From assembly GCA_003149345.1 (NCBI GenBank), contig QFWI01000016.1, forward strand, positions 348,880 through 412,879: DNA of 64,000 nucleotides, read 5' to 3'. This DNA is from Vampirovibrio chlorellavorus (GTDB lineage Bacteria; Cyanobacteriota; Vampirovibrionia; Vampirovibrionales; Vampirovibrionaceae). Numbering within the stretch: position 1 is the stretch's first letter; each line of letters opens with the position of its first letter. Below are positions 44,081 to 52,840 of the stretch, in pieces. The notes under the pieces were generated by a model. It was not told the origin of the DNA, ran no database searches, and worked only from the letters and a program-made list of their open reading frames with translations. Position numbers and translations under genes: made by a program.

Positions 44081-44977
44081 ATGCACGATTATTTTACCAG
44101 CTACAGCCTGTCCCGGCGCGATTTTTTAAAGGGGATGGCCTTGGCTGCCGCCGGGCTGCTGCTGCCCTCTGCAAGCCGATGGCCTGAGGGGCAAGCCCTA
44201 GCGCCTGTTTTTCCGTTTTGGTGGTGTGGCTTACGGGATGGTAAACCTCACGGTTCGGCCCATCCGGGACACTGCTTTGGTTTGCCCGGTTCCTTGATGA
44301 AGCTGGTGGCGGCCACGGCATTGCTGGAGGAACGGTTGCTCTCTCCCGATGAACTTTTGGAGTGCCGTGGTACCTTGCGCATCCAGGGGCAACTGTACCG
44401 TTGCCAGCATGCGCATGGCAAAATCAGCATGCGGCAGGCCTTGGCGTTTTCTTGCAATATATACTTCGCTCAGGCGGCGGAAGTCTTGAGTACCCGGCGC
44501 TTTTTGCAGTATGCCCAAGCCTTTCAGTTGGATCGGCCTACCGGGTCAAGCAAGGAAAGTGCCTATTTGTTTCCCTCACAGACGGCCTTGACGCAAGCGT
44601 CGCAGTTGTATGTCCTGGGTTTGGCCAAGTCCATGCAGCCCAATGCCGCCCAGCTTTTGCGGATGACCCGGCACATTGCCTTGCGCGATATCCATGGCTT
44701 TCAGCCAGCCACCTGGCGCTTTCTGCAAAGTGGCATGCGTTCAGCGGTGACCCAGGGGACGGCCCGCCAGCTGGATCCGCAGAATCGTTTGCGGGTGGCG
44801 GCCAAGACCGGGACCACGCCATCCGGGGAATTGTATCAGTCCTGGGTGATGGGCTTTTTCCCCATTGAGAAACCGGTGGTGGCTTTTTGCGGAAGGGCTT
44901 TGAGCGGAACGGCCAAGGACGCAGCCGTGCCAGCGGCTCGTCAGCGCTTGCAGAAAGCCCCTTGGGCCACGGTGTAA
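44081..44977 (+). CDS. Tat-exported penicillin-binding transpeptidase-domain protein
   Basis: This is a 298-residue protein with a perfect twin-arginine signal, S11-R-R-D-F-L-K17, before a hydrophobic stretch (GMALAAAGLLLPSA). The mature domain carries the three penicillin-binding motifs: S71-L-M-K74 (SxxK), S124-C-N126 (SxN) and K242-T-G-T245 (KTG). It is thus a stand-alone transpeptidase-type domain without transglycosylase or PASTA modules. Export through Tat suggests it folds before export, rare for this family. GAGG lies five bases before the ATG at 44081. It is divergent from the AMMECR1/A2M operon and just upstream of the SpoIID gene; a beta-lactam sensor or a D,D-transpeptidase are both possible. 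Confidence 0.85.
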   Translation: MHDYFTSYSLSRRDFLKGMALAAAGLLLPSASRWPEGQALAPVFPFWWCGLRDGKPHGSAHPGHCFGLPGSLMKLVAATALLEERLLSPDELLECRGTLRIQGQLYRCQHAHGKISMRQALAFSCNIYFAQAAEVLSTRRFLQYAQAFQLDRPTGSSKESAYLFPSQTALTQASQLYVLGLAKSMQPNAAQLLRMTRHIALRDIHGFQPATWRFLQSGMRSAVTQGTARQLDPQNRLRVAAKTGTTPSGELYQSWVMGFFPIEKPVVAFCGRALSGTAKDAAVPAARQRLQKAPWATV

Positions 44978-45017
44978 GTTGACCTCTGGGGACGATGACT
45001 CAACCGATAGTGCGGAA

Positions 45018-45083
45018 CGTTAAATTGAACAGCGTGAAATTGAGCCTGCCGTGAAATTGAGTATGCCGTGAAATTGATTATGC
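45018..45083 (+). repeat. Tandem 17-base repeats forming chained mini-ORFs before the SpoIID gene
   Basis: A 17-base unit starting CGTGAAATTGA occurs at 45033-45049, 45050-45066 and 45067-45083, with a partial degenerate copy at 45018-45032. Each unit contains GTG-AAA-TTG. The first two give six-residue peptides (MKLSLP and MKLSMP) that stop at a TGA overlapping the next GTG by four bases (GTGA at 45051-45054 and 45068-45071); the third GTG opens the SpoIID-like gene (MKLIMQ). No Shine-Dalgarno sequence is visible. Confidence 0.75.
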
Positions 45084-46243
45084 AAGGACGAGTTCTGTTG
45101 GCCACCGTGTTGTGGATGGCCGTTTTGACCGGCTCAGTCGAGGCCGCCTTGCCCGGCCAGGTTCGGGTGCGCTTGTTTGAGGCTTATCCCAAATACCAGA
45201 CATTTCAGCTCCAAGGCCCTTTGCGAATTCAGAATGGCGGCGTGGCATCATCGGGCACGCTGCCCCGGTTGACGGTGGATCAGGTTCGGGGGCGCTTACG
45301 GGTGCGCTGTGGCAAAAGCCAGACCCCGTGCTACCGAGGTTCCCGGCTGGACGTGCGGGCCGCTGGGAATATCCCCATTCGAGTCACGGCGCTTCAGGGT
45401 TCCGCCATCTTGCCCGCCCGTAGCTATATCGGGCAACTGACATTTTTGATTCGGGAGGGGCGTTTGACGATATTCAACACCCTGCCCACCCAGCATTACG
45501 TGACGGTGGTGATTGGCAGCGAAACCGGGCCAAATTGGCCAATGGAAGCCCTCAAAGCCCAGGCGGTGCTGACTCAAACCCGGCTGAGTCGGTACAAGCC
45601 GGGATATGGGCTGGGGGATTCCACCCAGCAGGAAGTCTATTTGGGAGAGGGGTACCTGAAGCCCAATGCCGAGCAAGCGGTGAGGGCCGTTTGGGGGCAA
45701 ACTTTGACGGTGAATGGACAGGCCATTCATCCGTATTACCATGCCAGTTGCGGTGGACACACCAGCGATGCCAGTTTTTTTTCCGGAAAGCCAATGGCCT
45801 CGGGGCAACCGGAGGGGGTGGTTTGTCCCTATTGTCAGCTAGCTCCCTTTGCCCGGCCCACGGTGTCTATCCTCAATGCTACCCAGTGGCGAACGCTGGT
45901 TCCGCGCATCATTCAGCAAGAAGCCGTTCCGACAGAAAGCATCCCCAAAGTCACTCGGGTGGATGCCAGCGGACGGCCCTTGCAGGTTCAGGTGGGCTCA
46001 TTGCGGGTGAGCGGGTATCAATTTTGGCTGCGGCTGGGCCAGCGCTTGGGGTGGGATAAGATACCGGGCACCCGATTTCAGTTACAGGCCCTACCCAATG
46101 GGGAAGTTCGCCTCAGTTCCACCGGGGCGGGGCACGGGGTGGGCCTATGCCAATGGGGCGCCGCAGGAATGGCTCGTCAAGGGAAGCGTTACGAGCAGAT
46201 TCTGAAATTTTACTTCCCGCAGGCCCATCTCAGTGGGCTCTAG
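45068..46243 (+). CDS. SpoIID/LytB-domain protein (probable lytic transglycosylase)
   Basis: A signal peptide (LLATVLWMAVLTGSVEA) is followed by a full SpoIID domain: YVTVVIGSETGPNWPMEALKAQAVLTQTRL (the conserved E-x...P-x-EALKAQAVxxR region), YYHASCGGHTSDAS, and the signature GAGHGVGLCQWGAAGMA near the C terminus. SpoIID cleaves glycan strands stripped of stem peptides; non-sporulating bacteria carry relatives for wall remodelling. The start is GTG 45068 or ATG 45080; both lie in the last of three 17-base repeats. It follows the Tat-PBP gene by 90 bases on the same strand. Its TAG stop shares a CTAG with the stop of the convergent STAND gene. Confidence 0.9.
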   Translation: MKLIMQGRVLLATVLWMAVLTGSVEAALPGQVRVRLFEAYPKYQTFQLQGPLRIQNGGVASSGTLPRLTVDQVRGRLRVRCGKSQTPCYRGSRLDVRAAGNIPIRVTALQGSAILPARSYIGQLTFLIREGRLTIFNTLPTQHYVTVVIGSETGPNWPMEALKAQAVLTQTRLSRYKPGYGLGDSTQQEVYLGEGYLKPNAEQAVRAVWGQTLTVNGQAIHPYYHASCGGHTSDASFFSGKPMASGQPEGVVCPYCQLAPFARPTVSILNATQWRTLVPRIIQQEAVPTESIPKVTRVDASGRPLQVQVGSLRVSGYQFWLRLGQRLGWDKIPGTRFQLQALPNGEVRLSSTGAGHGVGLCQWGAAGMARQGKRYEQILKFYFPQAHLSGL

Positions 46244-49194
46244 CCTTTGGCCCGGATTTCCTGAACTTTATTGGAGAGCCAGCGTAGGCTTTCATCCGCC
46301 AGCGTATTATCCCCGCTGGACAGGGCCAGTTGAAAGTTGTGGAGGGCTTGGCCCCATTGGCCCTGACTTTCGTAGAGTTGCCCCAGCTGGGTATAGAAAT
46401 GGGCCTGCCAGAGGGCGGATCGATTCTGAATGGAGAGGCTGAGCCCTTGCTGTGCGTAACGTTCCGCTTGCGGCCAATTCTTCAGGTAACGTTGCAACTT
46501 GCACAGGCGCTCCAAGGTATTGAATTGTCCCTCGGTGTTCTGGCTGGCCTGATCATATTTCAGAGCCTTTTCCAGACACTCCTGGGCGGAGGGCCATTGT
46601 CGCTTGTCCTGATACAGTAAAGACAGGTTGGTGAGGGCCGCTGCCGCTGACAGTGGATTGCCCAGGGCTTCATCCAGGGACAACGCTTTGTGGTAGGCGC
46701 TGATGGCCGCGTCTAAATCGCCCTGATCGTCGTGGGCCCCGGCCAGTTGAAAGTAAATTTCCGCTTGCCCCGAGGGGTTATCGGATGATTGGTACCAGCG
46801 TAACGCTTGCTGAAAAGCCTCAATGGCCTGAGGGAATTGTTGGCGATAGGCGTAAATCTCTCCCAGATCCTGATAGACCTGGGCCAGTCGGCCCAACCAT
46901 ACGGCCTCCACCGTGTCATCCTCGTACATCAATTTTCGGATTTGCTCGGCTGCTTTCAACAGGCTGGCTAGGGCGGTGTTGTGGTGATAGGTATTCTTGT
47001 TCACGATGCCGTTGAGGCGGTAGGCCTCGGCGATCAGCTCCCCGGACGCATTACTTTTCAGGCTGAGAGCTTTTTGCAGGCAAGGGCCCGCGCTATCGTA
47101 ACGACCCAGATTAGCTCGGTATCGGGCCAGCTCGATGAGTTCCTTGGCGATCAGGGAGTGGTTTTGGGCGGCTACGGCGGAGGCCAGTCGGCTTTGAATG
47201 GCTTTTTCCTGTTCATCCTCAACTTGAACGCTGGTCAAGGCAGAGAAGGTCTCCAGGGAAGGTGTCGCCATAGACGCTGAGGGGGGCGGCTCGGGCAGCC
47301 CGTCGGGCTGCTTGGGGATGCGTGGGTCTGGGGTGTTGGCCTCGGCTTGCAGCATCTCTCCCAGACTTTTCTGTTGTTGTAGAAGCCGCTTCTCTTCGTC
47401 ACTCAAGCCTAATTCATCCAGTTCCTGTTGCAGAAATGGTTTATGGCTGCTTTCTCGGAGTAAGTGCAAAAAGGAAGGCGATTCTTCTGGCGTGGCGGCA
47501 GGAGCCTCGTCTGGCCTGATATCTGGCCCAGGGCCTGGAAATGTATCTGGTAAATTTATGTTTTTATAATCGGACAAGGTGAGGGCACGGCTGGCGGGGC
47601 TACCCGGTTGCTTGAATCCGGCCAGGTAGGTCTTGGCCGACAGGGGTGGTTCATCAATGCTAGTGATGAGTCCCCCGCTTGCGGCGGGCTTGCGCTCTCG
47701 CGCCGCGTTGCTGTGGTATTTGGCTTCTGCCAACAGGGCCCGGTTTTTAATTTTCAGGATGCGGCGTTCAGGCTCCTGCGTTTTTTCTTGCCGGTAAAAG
47801 TCCTGCAAAACACCGTGAAGACGCTCTCGCTCTTTGGCTGGCAGGCTACTGTAAATGATTTGCTTGACCTTGTGGTACAACTCGTACCAAGGGCTGAATT
47901 TCTGGTGATGGGCCTCTGCGGCCATGGCATCGGTGCTGGCCACCGTGCTGTGACGCTTGCGGATATGCTCCAGTACCTCCTGCGGGGGGTAGCTGATCTT
48001 GAGTAGATCCCGAAGCAGGGAATGCTCCAGAATGTCCTGAAGGGTGGCTTTTTCCAGGCGAGCCTTGCCCAAAACCGGAAAGCAGATGCCGGTTAGGGCT
48101 AATAAGGACGCTGGATCCACAGGATGCCGTAAAAAGGCCATGACCTGGAACAGCCGCCGCTGTTGATCCGGCAACCGCTGATAAATCAGGCTGATGAGGG
48201 TGGACAGGGTGGTGGGTTCTTGCCCATTGGAGGTGCTGGTGGTTTGTGCCGGTGTGTTTTGTAGCAGGCGGTTCAGGGTCACAAAATCCAGGTTGGTCTG
48301 GCTGTTGAGATGCTGGATGATTTTGAGCAGCCAGGGCTGGCCCTCGGTTTTTTGCCACAGGGCTTGCAAGGCTGGTGTGGCTCCTTGGGGCGAGAGCATA
48401 TTTTCCAGCACCGCCGGGTCGGCTTGGGGAGGAGCGGTTTTAGGGTTTACACTTTCCAGAAAGTTGACCGTCTCGGCCTGAGGCAGCCCTTCCAGGTGAA
48501 TGTCGGACACGCCTTCCTGATTGGGACTCATGTCGGCGTGGGGCAATCGTTCCCCAATGAGCACCATTTTGATGTTGGGAAAGGTCAGCAGGAAGTTGAG
48601 CATTTCCTTAAAGGGATACGAGTTAAAGCGCAATTCCGGGTCAACAATGTACTCCACGTTGTCCAGCACCAGTAACAAGGGCATCTCGGACACCTGCACA
48701 ATCAGTTGTTCCAGGCGCTTTAGGGGATCTTCCTCGGTTTTTTCAGCGAAAGTGCTGGATGTGCCGGTGGGACGGGCGTTCTGGCTCTGGGGATCGCAGA
48801 CGTAGGTAATGTAATGAATGAGAAACTGTATGATCTCTTCAAAATCGCTGTGGCGGTTGACGTCAAACCAGAGTAGTTGCTCATTGTGGCTGCCCATTAA
48901 CTCAATGAGCCCTCTCGCCAGGCTGGTTTTACCGCAGCCTTGGGCACCCCCCACCAGCACGATTTTGGTTTCCGGCTGATTCAGGGAACGGGCCAGCTTC
49001 AGGATGAGCGGTCTGCGGTGGGTAAATACGTTGGGTTCATAGCGAATGCAGCGCTTGGTCACTGTGAGCGGGGATAAAACGTTGCGGCGCTCTTTTTGGG
49101 CTGGGCTGGGCTTGGAACGCCGTGCAGGGATGAATGAGCCGTTTTCAATCCGCTCAATGACATGGGGGCTTATAAAAATGGGGGGGGCTGTCAT
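46240..49194 (-). CDS. STAND-type P-loop NTPase with C-terminal TPR repeats
   Basis: This is a 984-residue cytoplasmic protein. After a short basic N terminus, residues 60-350 form a P-loop ATPase: Walker A GGAQGCGKTS (82-91) and Walker B LLLVLDN (173-179), then a GLPQAE motif and a winged-helix-like segment (LPDQQRRLFQVMAFLRHPVD). The middle (about 480-660) is charged and Pro-rich, probably a linker. Residues 680-980 hold at least six TPRs (AIEAFQQALRWYQSSDNPSG, AISAYHKALSLDEALGNPLS, SAQECLEKALKYDQASQNTE). The architecture matches STAND signalling proteins such as MalT or AP-ATPases, in which TPRs sense and the NTPase oligomerises. No DNA-binding or effector domain is obvious. The ATG has a weak ribosome-binding site. 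Confidence 0.82.
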   Translation of the reverse strand: MTAPPIFISPHVIERIENGSFIPARRSKPSPAQKERRNVLSPLTVTKRCIRYEPNVFTHRRPLILKLARSLNQPETKIVLVGGAQGCGKTSLARGLIELMGSHNEQLLWFDVNRHSDFEEIIQFLIHYITYVCDPQSQNARPTGTSSTFAEKTEEDPLKRLEQLIVQVSEMPLLLVLDNVEYIVDPELRFNSYPFKEMLNFLLTFPNIKMVLIGERLPHADMSPNQEGVSDIHLEGLPQAETVNFLESVNPKTAPPQADPAVLENMLSPQGATPALQALWQKTEGQPWLLKIIQHLNSQTNLDFVTLNRLLQNTPAQTTSTSNGQEPTTLSTLISLIYQRLPDQQRRLFQVMAFLRHPVDPASLLALTGICFPVLGKARLEKATLQDILEHSLLRDLLKISYPPQEVLEHIRKRHSTVASTDAMAAEAHHQKFSPWYELYHKVKQIIYSSLPAKERERLHGVLQDFYRQEKTQEPERRILKIKNRALLAEAKYHSNAARERKPAASGGLITSIDEPPLSAKTYLAGFKQPGSPASRALTLSDYKNINLPDTFPGPGPDIRPDEAPAATPEESPSFLHLLRESSHKPFLQQELDELGLSDEEKRLLQQQKSLGEMLQAEANTPDPRIPKQPDGLPEPPPSASMATPSLETFSALTSVQVEDEQEKAIQSRLASAVAAQNHSLIAKELIELARYRANLGRYDSAGPCLQKALSLKSNASGELIAEAYRLNGIVNKNTYHHNTALASLLKAAEQIRKLMYEDDTVEAVWLGRLAQVYQDLGEIYAYRQQFPQAIEAFQQALRWYQSSDNPSGQAEIYFQLAGAHDDQGDLDAAISAYHKALSLDEALGNPLSAAAALTNLSLLYQDKRQWPSAQECLEKALKYDQASQNTEGQFNTLERLCKLQRYLKNWPQAERYAQQGLSLSIQNRSALWQAHFYTQLGQLYESQGQWGQALHNFQLALSSGDNTLADESLRWLSNKVQEIRAKG

Positions 49195-49380
49195 AGGCTA
49201 TCCAGCGGGCCTTGCAACGTAGGGCAGGCCAAGGCGTTGTCCACACTCACTCTCTTTTATTGTACACTGGGCTTGGTCCTAAACCCGGTGCTTCGGCCCT
49301 TGCCACCCCAAAAACCCTCGGTCTGGAGGAGGCCCGCCACCGGAATTTTTCAGCAACCCCCAGGAAAGTTTTTTGCATCA

Positions 49381-50109
49381 ATGACCTTTGAACAACCCAC
49401 GTCCGCTCAATGGGAACAATGGCTCACCGATTGTCAGACGATCGGCGTGACCATTCCGGCGGAGCGTCTGCCCTGGTTTCAGCGATTTTACACCCTGTTA
49501 CTGACGGCCAACCAGACCCTGAATTTAACCCGCATTACCGCCCCGCAGGATTTTCTGGATCGCAATTTGCTGGACTCACTGACCCTGTCCCCCTTGATTG
49601 CCGCAGGGCAGCGGGTGGTGGATATTGGCAGCGGAGCGGGCTTTCCGGCTATTCCCCTGGCCCTGGCCCGCCCGGATGTGACCGTGGTGGCGGTAGAATC
49701 CATCGGCAAAAAATGCCGGTTTATTCAGGAAACCGCCGAGGCCTTGGATTTGACCAACCTGATGGTTCTGAACGCCCGCAGTGAGGACTTAGCAAGAGCG
49801 GGCAATGAGCGGGAGTCCTTTGACGTGGTGACGGCCAGAGCGGTGGCGGGGCTTCCCACCCTGCTGGAACTGTGTGCCCCCCTAGCCAAAGTGGGCGGTC
49901 GGGTGATTGCCATGAAGGGGCTGAATGCCGAGGCGGAGTTGAGTGCCTCGCAAAAGGCCATGCGGGTGCTGGCCTTACGCCATGAACAAAGCCTTTCGTT
50001 TTCCCTTCCCCAACTTCAGGGCTCTCGTCTGCTGGTGTTTGAGAAGGTGGGCCGTACCCAGGACGCCTACCCCAGGGCGGCGGGCTTACCCGCCAAGAAG
50101 CCCCTGTAA
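49381..50109 (+). CDS. rsmG: 16S rRNA (guanine527-N7)-methyltransferase RsmG
   Basis: This 242-residue protein has RsmG (GidB) signatures: LTANQTLNLTRITAPQDFLD (NLTxI...), LLDSLTLSPLI, VVDIGSGAGFPAIPLALARP (SAM motif), VESIGKKCRFIQE, and DVVTARAVAGLPTLLELCAP. It methylates G527 of 16S rRNA; loss gives low-level streptomycin resistance in other bacteria. The ATG at 49381 is preceded by AGGAAA; the frame upstream is not family-like. A TTGTCC/TGTACA promoter pair lies about 49236-49265, in the gap shared with the divergent STAND gene. Confidence 0.93.
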   Translation: MTFEQPTSAQWEQWLTDCQTIGVTIPAERLPWFQRFYTLLLTANQTLNLTRITAPQDFLDRNLLDSLTLSPLIAAGQRVVDIGSGAGFPAIPLALARPDVTVVAVESIGKKCRFIQETAEALDLTNLMVLNARSEDLARAGNERESFDVVTARAVAGLPTLLELCAPLAKVGGRVIAMKGLNAEAELSASQKAMRVLALRHEQSLSFSLPQLQGSRLLVFEKVGRTQDAYPRAAGLPAKKPL

Positions 50110-50125
50110 AATTGGGTCGAGCCTG

Positions 50126-51871
50126 TTATCTCAACGGGTTGGGATTCAGGTTTTTATGGATGCTGCTGGCGATTTGAGGCTTGCCGTCTTTTTCCATCAG
50201 GTCGGCCACATTGCGCAGGAAGTTCAACACTTCCGGGTTGCCGGGCAAAGGGCCGTTTTGAGCATTGCTGGCGGCTTTTTTGGGAGGCTGGGCCATTTTG
50301 GAGGCACCGAGCGGGTTGGTGGCTGGGGCGTTTTTAAAATTGACGGGCTTGACCGCTTTTTGAGCGGCGGCGGCCCGGTTGACCGGCGCGTTTTTAGATT
50401 TGACTGTGTTGACCTGGGCGGCGGCGATTTGCTGCTGCGCTTGCTGAATCAGCTCTTGCTGTAAGGCCTGGGCTCGCTTCATTTCCTTGACCATGGTTTC
50501 ATCCGGGAAGTTGGCCTTGGGCGCCGACTTGGGTGCTGGTTTGTCGGCCTGTTTATACTGATTGACCGCCTGCTTGGGCGCTGCCGGGGTTTTTATGGGT
50601 TTCTGTTTAGGTTCGCTGACGGCTTGCACCATAGCCAGCAGTTGTTCGATGTTGGGTGTTTGGCCTTCAAAAGGTTCCGAGCCTGGACGGGTGGGTTGGG
50701 ATGCTCTGGGTTTGCCGGGAGCCTGTGGTTTTTCCGCTGGTACTTTGGCCGCTGTAGCTTTCCCGTTGGCGCTTTGTCCAAGCTGACTCAGGGAGCGCAG
50801 GCCAATCACGTCATCGGCATGCACTTTACCGCTATTTTTAACAGGCCCTTCGGGCTGCTCCGTTTTGCTGGCCCGGTCATGTTTGCTGCGGTAGGCGTCG
50901 GCCATTTCCCGGAAGCTAACCTTTTTGCCGTTGTGTTGCTCAAGAATCAGTTCTTCCAGATCGGGCTCTACTTGCTTGAGTTTCACGATTTTGTGAACCA
51001 CAAAGCCGCCCATGCCCAGGGCCATCAGGGCCAGAATGCTGCCCAGGATGTAGTTGTTGTATTGCCCGCTTTTGGCGTTTTCCAAAAGGGGATTGGTATT
51101 GCCGGGCGTTTCCAGACTGGGCAGGTTGAGGGGCTTGACTTGCTCAGGTTGCGTTTCTGGGGTAGAGGCTTTGGCACTGGGCGCTGCGCTGGAGAGACTG
51201 ACAGGGGGCTGGCTGGCAGTGGTCGGTTTGCTTTCCACCAAGCCGCCAAAGGGGATACTTTCTTCGTCGGCACTGAGAGCGGCGGCAGGTTTGGGAGGGG
51301 GCATATCCACGGGCCGGGCGCTGGTGGGGGCGGGCATATCCGCTTTCCGGCCAGGGTTATAGTTGGCAGGCTGGATGCCGCTATCCTGAATCTGCTTTAA
51401 CGCCGCCCGGGTTTGCTGATCAAAGCTCTCCGGGTTGTTCCATCCAGGGCTGTTGGCGCTAGCTGCGGCGTTGGGAGTGGTAAAGGCCACGCTGGGGGGA
51501 GCCAGATTTTCCCCGCGAACAATCAATCGGATTTTATGTTCGTTGATGGGCTGGAGAATGACGTGGCTGATGTTGCTGGCCCCGCCGAAGTTGGTGCGAA
51601 TGGTCTCTGTGGCGTTGACCTGATCCACTTCCAGAATCAGTTTGTTTTCAGAGGTCAACACTTTTTGTACCGGCACGATACTGCCCGTATGCAAAATAAT
51701 ATTCGTCTGCTGGTGGGTGGTGCTGAAGTCCACGCTGTCCAGGTTGAAGTTTTCGGCCCAACAGGCTGGGGCGAACCAGGGAGTCAGGGTTAATCCCGCT
51801 GCCAGTAGCCATTGTTTGCCGGGCCGAGACCAGAGGGCACGCCACTGATGAGTCGTTTGCATCACTCTCAT
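50126..51871 (-). CDS. Secreted AMIN-like domain protein with central membrane helix
   Basis: This is a 581-residue protein. Signal peptide (QWLLAAGLTLTPWFAPACWA), then residues 40-125 form an AMIN-like beta domain (NFNLDSVDFSTTHQQTNIIL; NKLILEVDQVNATETIRTN; HKIRLIVRGENLAPP). Residues 140-270 are Pro/Ala/Ser-rich and disordered. A membrane helix (YILGSILALMALGMGGFVVH, about 277-297) is followed by a cytoplasmic Lys/Gln/Ala/Pro-rich tail of about 280 residues. AMIN domains bind cell-wall glycans and localise envelope machines. A protein linking the wall to the cytoplasm is inferred; the layout is loosely like FimV. It converges with rsmG, 16 bases apart. Confidence 0.7.
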   Translation of the reverse strand: MRVMQTTHQWRALWSRPGKQWLLAAGLTLTPWFAPACWAENFNLDSVDFSTTHQQTNIILHTGSIVPVQKVLTSENKLILEVDQVNATETIRTNFGGASNISHVILQPINEHKIRLIVRGENLAPPSVAFTTPNAAASANSPGWNNPESFDQQTRAALKQIQDSGIQPANYNPGRKADMPAPTSARPVDMPPPKPAAALSADEESIPFGGLVESKPTTASQPPVSLSSAAPSAKASTPETQPEQVKPLNLPSLETPGNTNPLLENAKSGQYNNYILGSILALMALGMGGFVVHKIVKLKQVEPDLEELILEQHNGKKVSFREMADAYRSKHDRASKTEQPEGPVKNSGKVHADDVIGLRSLSQLGQSANGKATAAKVPAEKPQAPGKPRASQPTRPGSEPFEGQTPNIEQLLAMVQAVSEPKQKPIKTPAAPKQAVNQYKQADKPAPKSAPKANFPDETMVKEMKRAQALQQELIQQAQQQIAAAQVNTVKSKNAPVNRAAAAQKAVKPVNFKNAPATNPLGASKMAQPPKKAASNAQNGPLPGNPEVLNFLRNVADLMEKDGKPQIASSIHKNLNPNPLR

Positions 51872-52078
51872 ACCACCACCGTTCTTTCCACTCGTTTGGG
51901 CCTACCCGGAACCGGATAGATATCCTCAAAGTAACGTGTTTCACGGGGGGCTTCATCAACCATCCGGTTGAGTTTGTCCGGCCTGCGGTTGGCCTATGGG
52001 TGCCCGCATGGGGGTGTAGATCCGTGGTGATTTTTAAGGCTTGGCGGCAGCCAACCCTTGTGTACTCAGAGTTGCAAT

Positions 52079-52684
52079 CTAATGGGAGGGGGTGATTCCG
52101 GTGACCGTGCACAGAGACTGGCTCTTATCCAACCCCTTGCTGTGCGGGGTGGTGACAAACTGGCAAGGGTCATAGCCTTGTTCTTTAAGCTTTTGGGCCA
52201 GATGCTGCAAGGTTTCCGTCGGCAGGCTGGGCGTGCGGCCCATAATCCAGCCGTACCGACGAGAGGGTTGGGCCACGATGAAGTACTGGTAGTCCTTATC
52301 CAGGGCCGTGATCCAAAAGTCGCCAAAGGGTAGGTAGATCCAGCCCAATAGTTTAAGGAAGGTGGTGCGTTGTTTGGCCCCGCTGTCATCCAGAATTTTG
52401 GAGCGCCCCTCTGCCATAAAAGGTTTGCCTTTGGTATCACAGCGGTTTATGACTTTCAGCAATCGGGGTGAGAGCTGGAAGTATTCATCGGTGGTATTCC
52501 CAACGCAATGCTTTTCAAAGGGATTGGGGGTATAGGCAATCTCGTACCAAAGGCCCAAAAAGCGGTTCATGTCCACCTTGGCCTGGGTTTGCAAGGGCGG
52601 TTTGGATTTGGCGATGGCCGGGCTGCCACCCAAAAACAGCAGGCCGGATAAGAGCAGGGCAGAAAGTGTACGGGAAATCTTCAT
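52079..52684 (-). CDS. Secreted lipocalin (Blc-like), copy 1
   Basis: This 201-residue protein has a signal peptide (LSALLLSGLLFLGGSPAIA) and a lipocalin fold: VDMNRFLGLWYEIAYTPNPF (the GxW motif), CVGNTTDEYF, FWITALDKDYQYFIVAQPS and GWIMGRTPSLP, then LAQKLKEQGYDPCQFVTT. This matches the bacterial Blc/apolipoprotein D-like group, which bind lysophospholipids or fatty acids. The signal lacks a lipobox, so it should be soluble in the periplasm or secreted. Conserved Cys pairs probably form disulphides. The ATG at 52684 follows AAGGAT. It lies 156 bases downstream of a paralogue. Confidence 0.9.
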   Translation of the reverse strand: MKISRTLSALLLSGLLFLGGSPAIAKSKPPLQTQAKVDMNRFLGLWYEIAYTPNPFEKHCVGNTTDEYFQLSPRLLKVINRCDTKGKPFMAEGRSKILDDSGAKQRTTFLKLLGWIYLPFGDFWITALDKDYQYFIVAQPSRRYGWIMGRTPSLPTETLQHLAQKLKEQGYDPCQFVTTPHSKGLDKSQSLCTVTGITPSH

Positions 52685-52840
52685 AAGGCGGGTGATCCTT
52701 TTCAAAAGACAGACCAAGATGGCTGGTAAGCCTATTGTAAGTTGATTTCTGAATAAAATCGATGGGAAATGACCTTTGACGCGCTCTTGGTCATTCCCCC
52801 CTTCGGGAGCCGTTCCGCGGGAATAACGGCTGCGGGCCTG

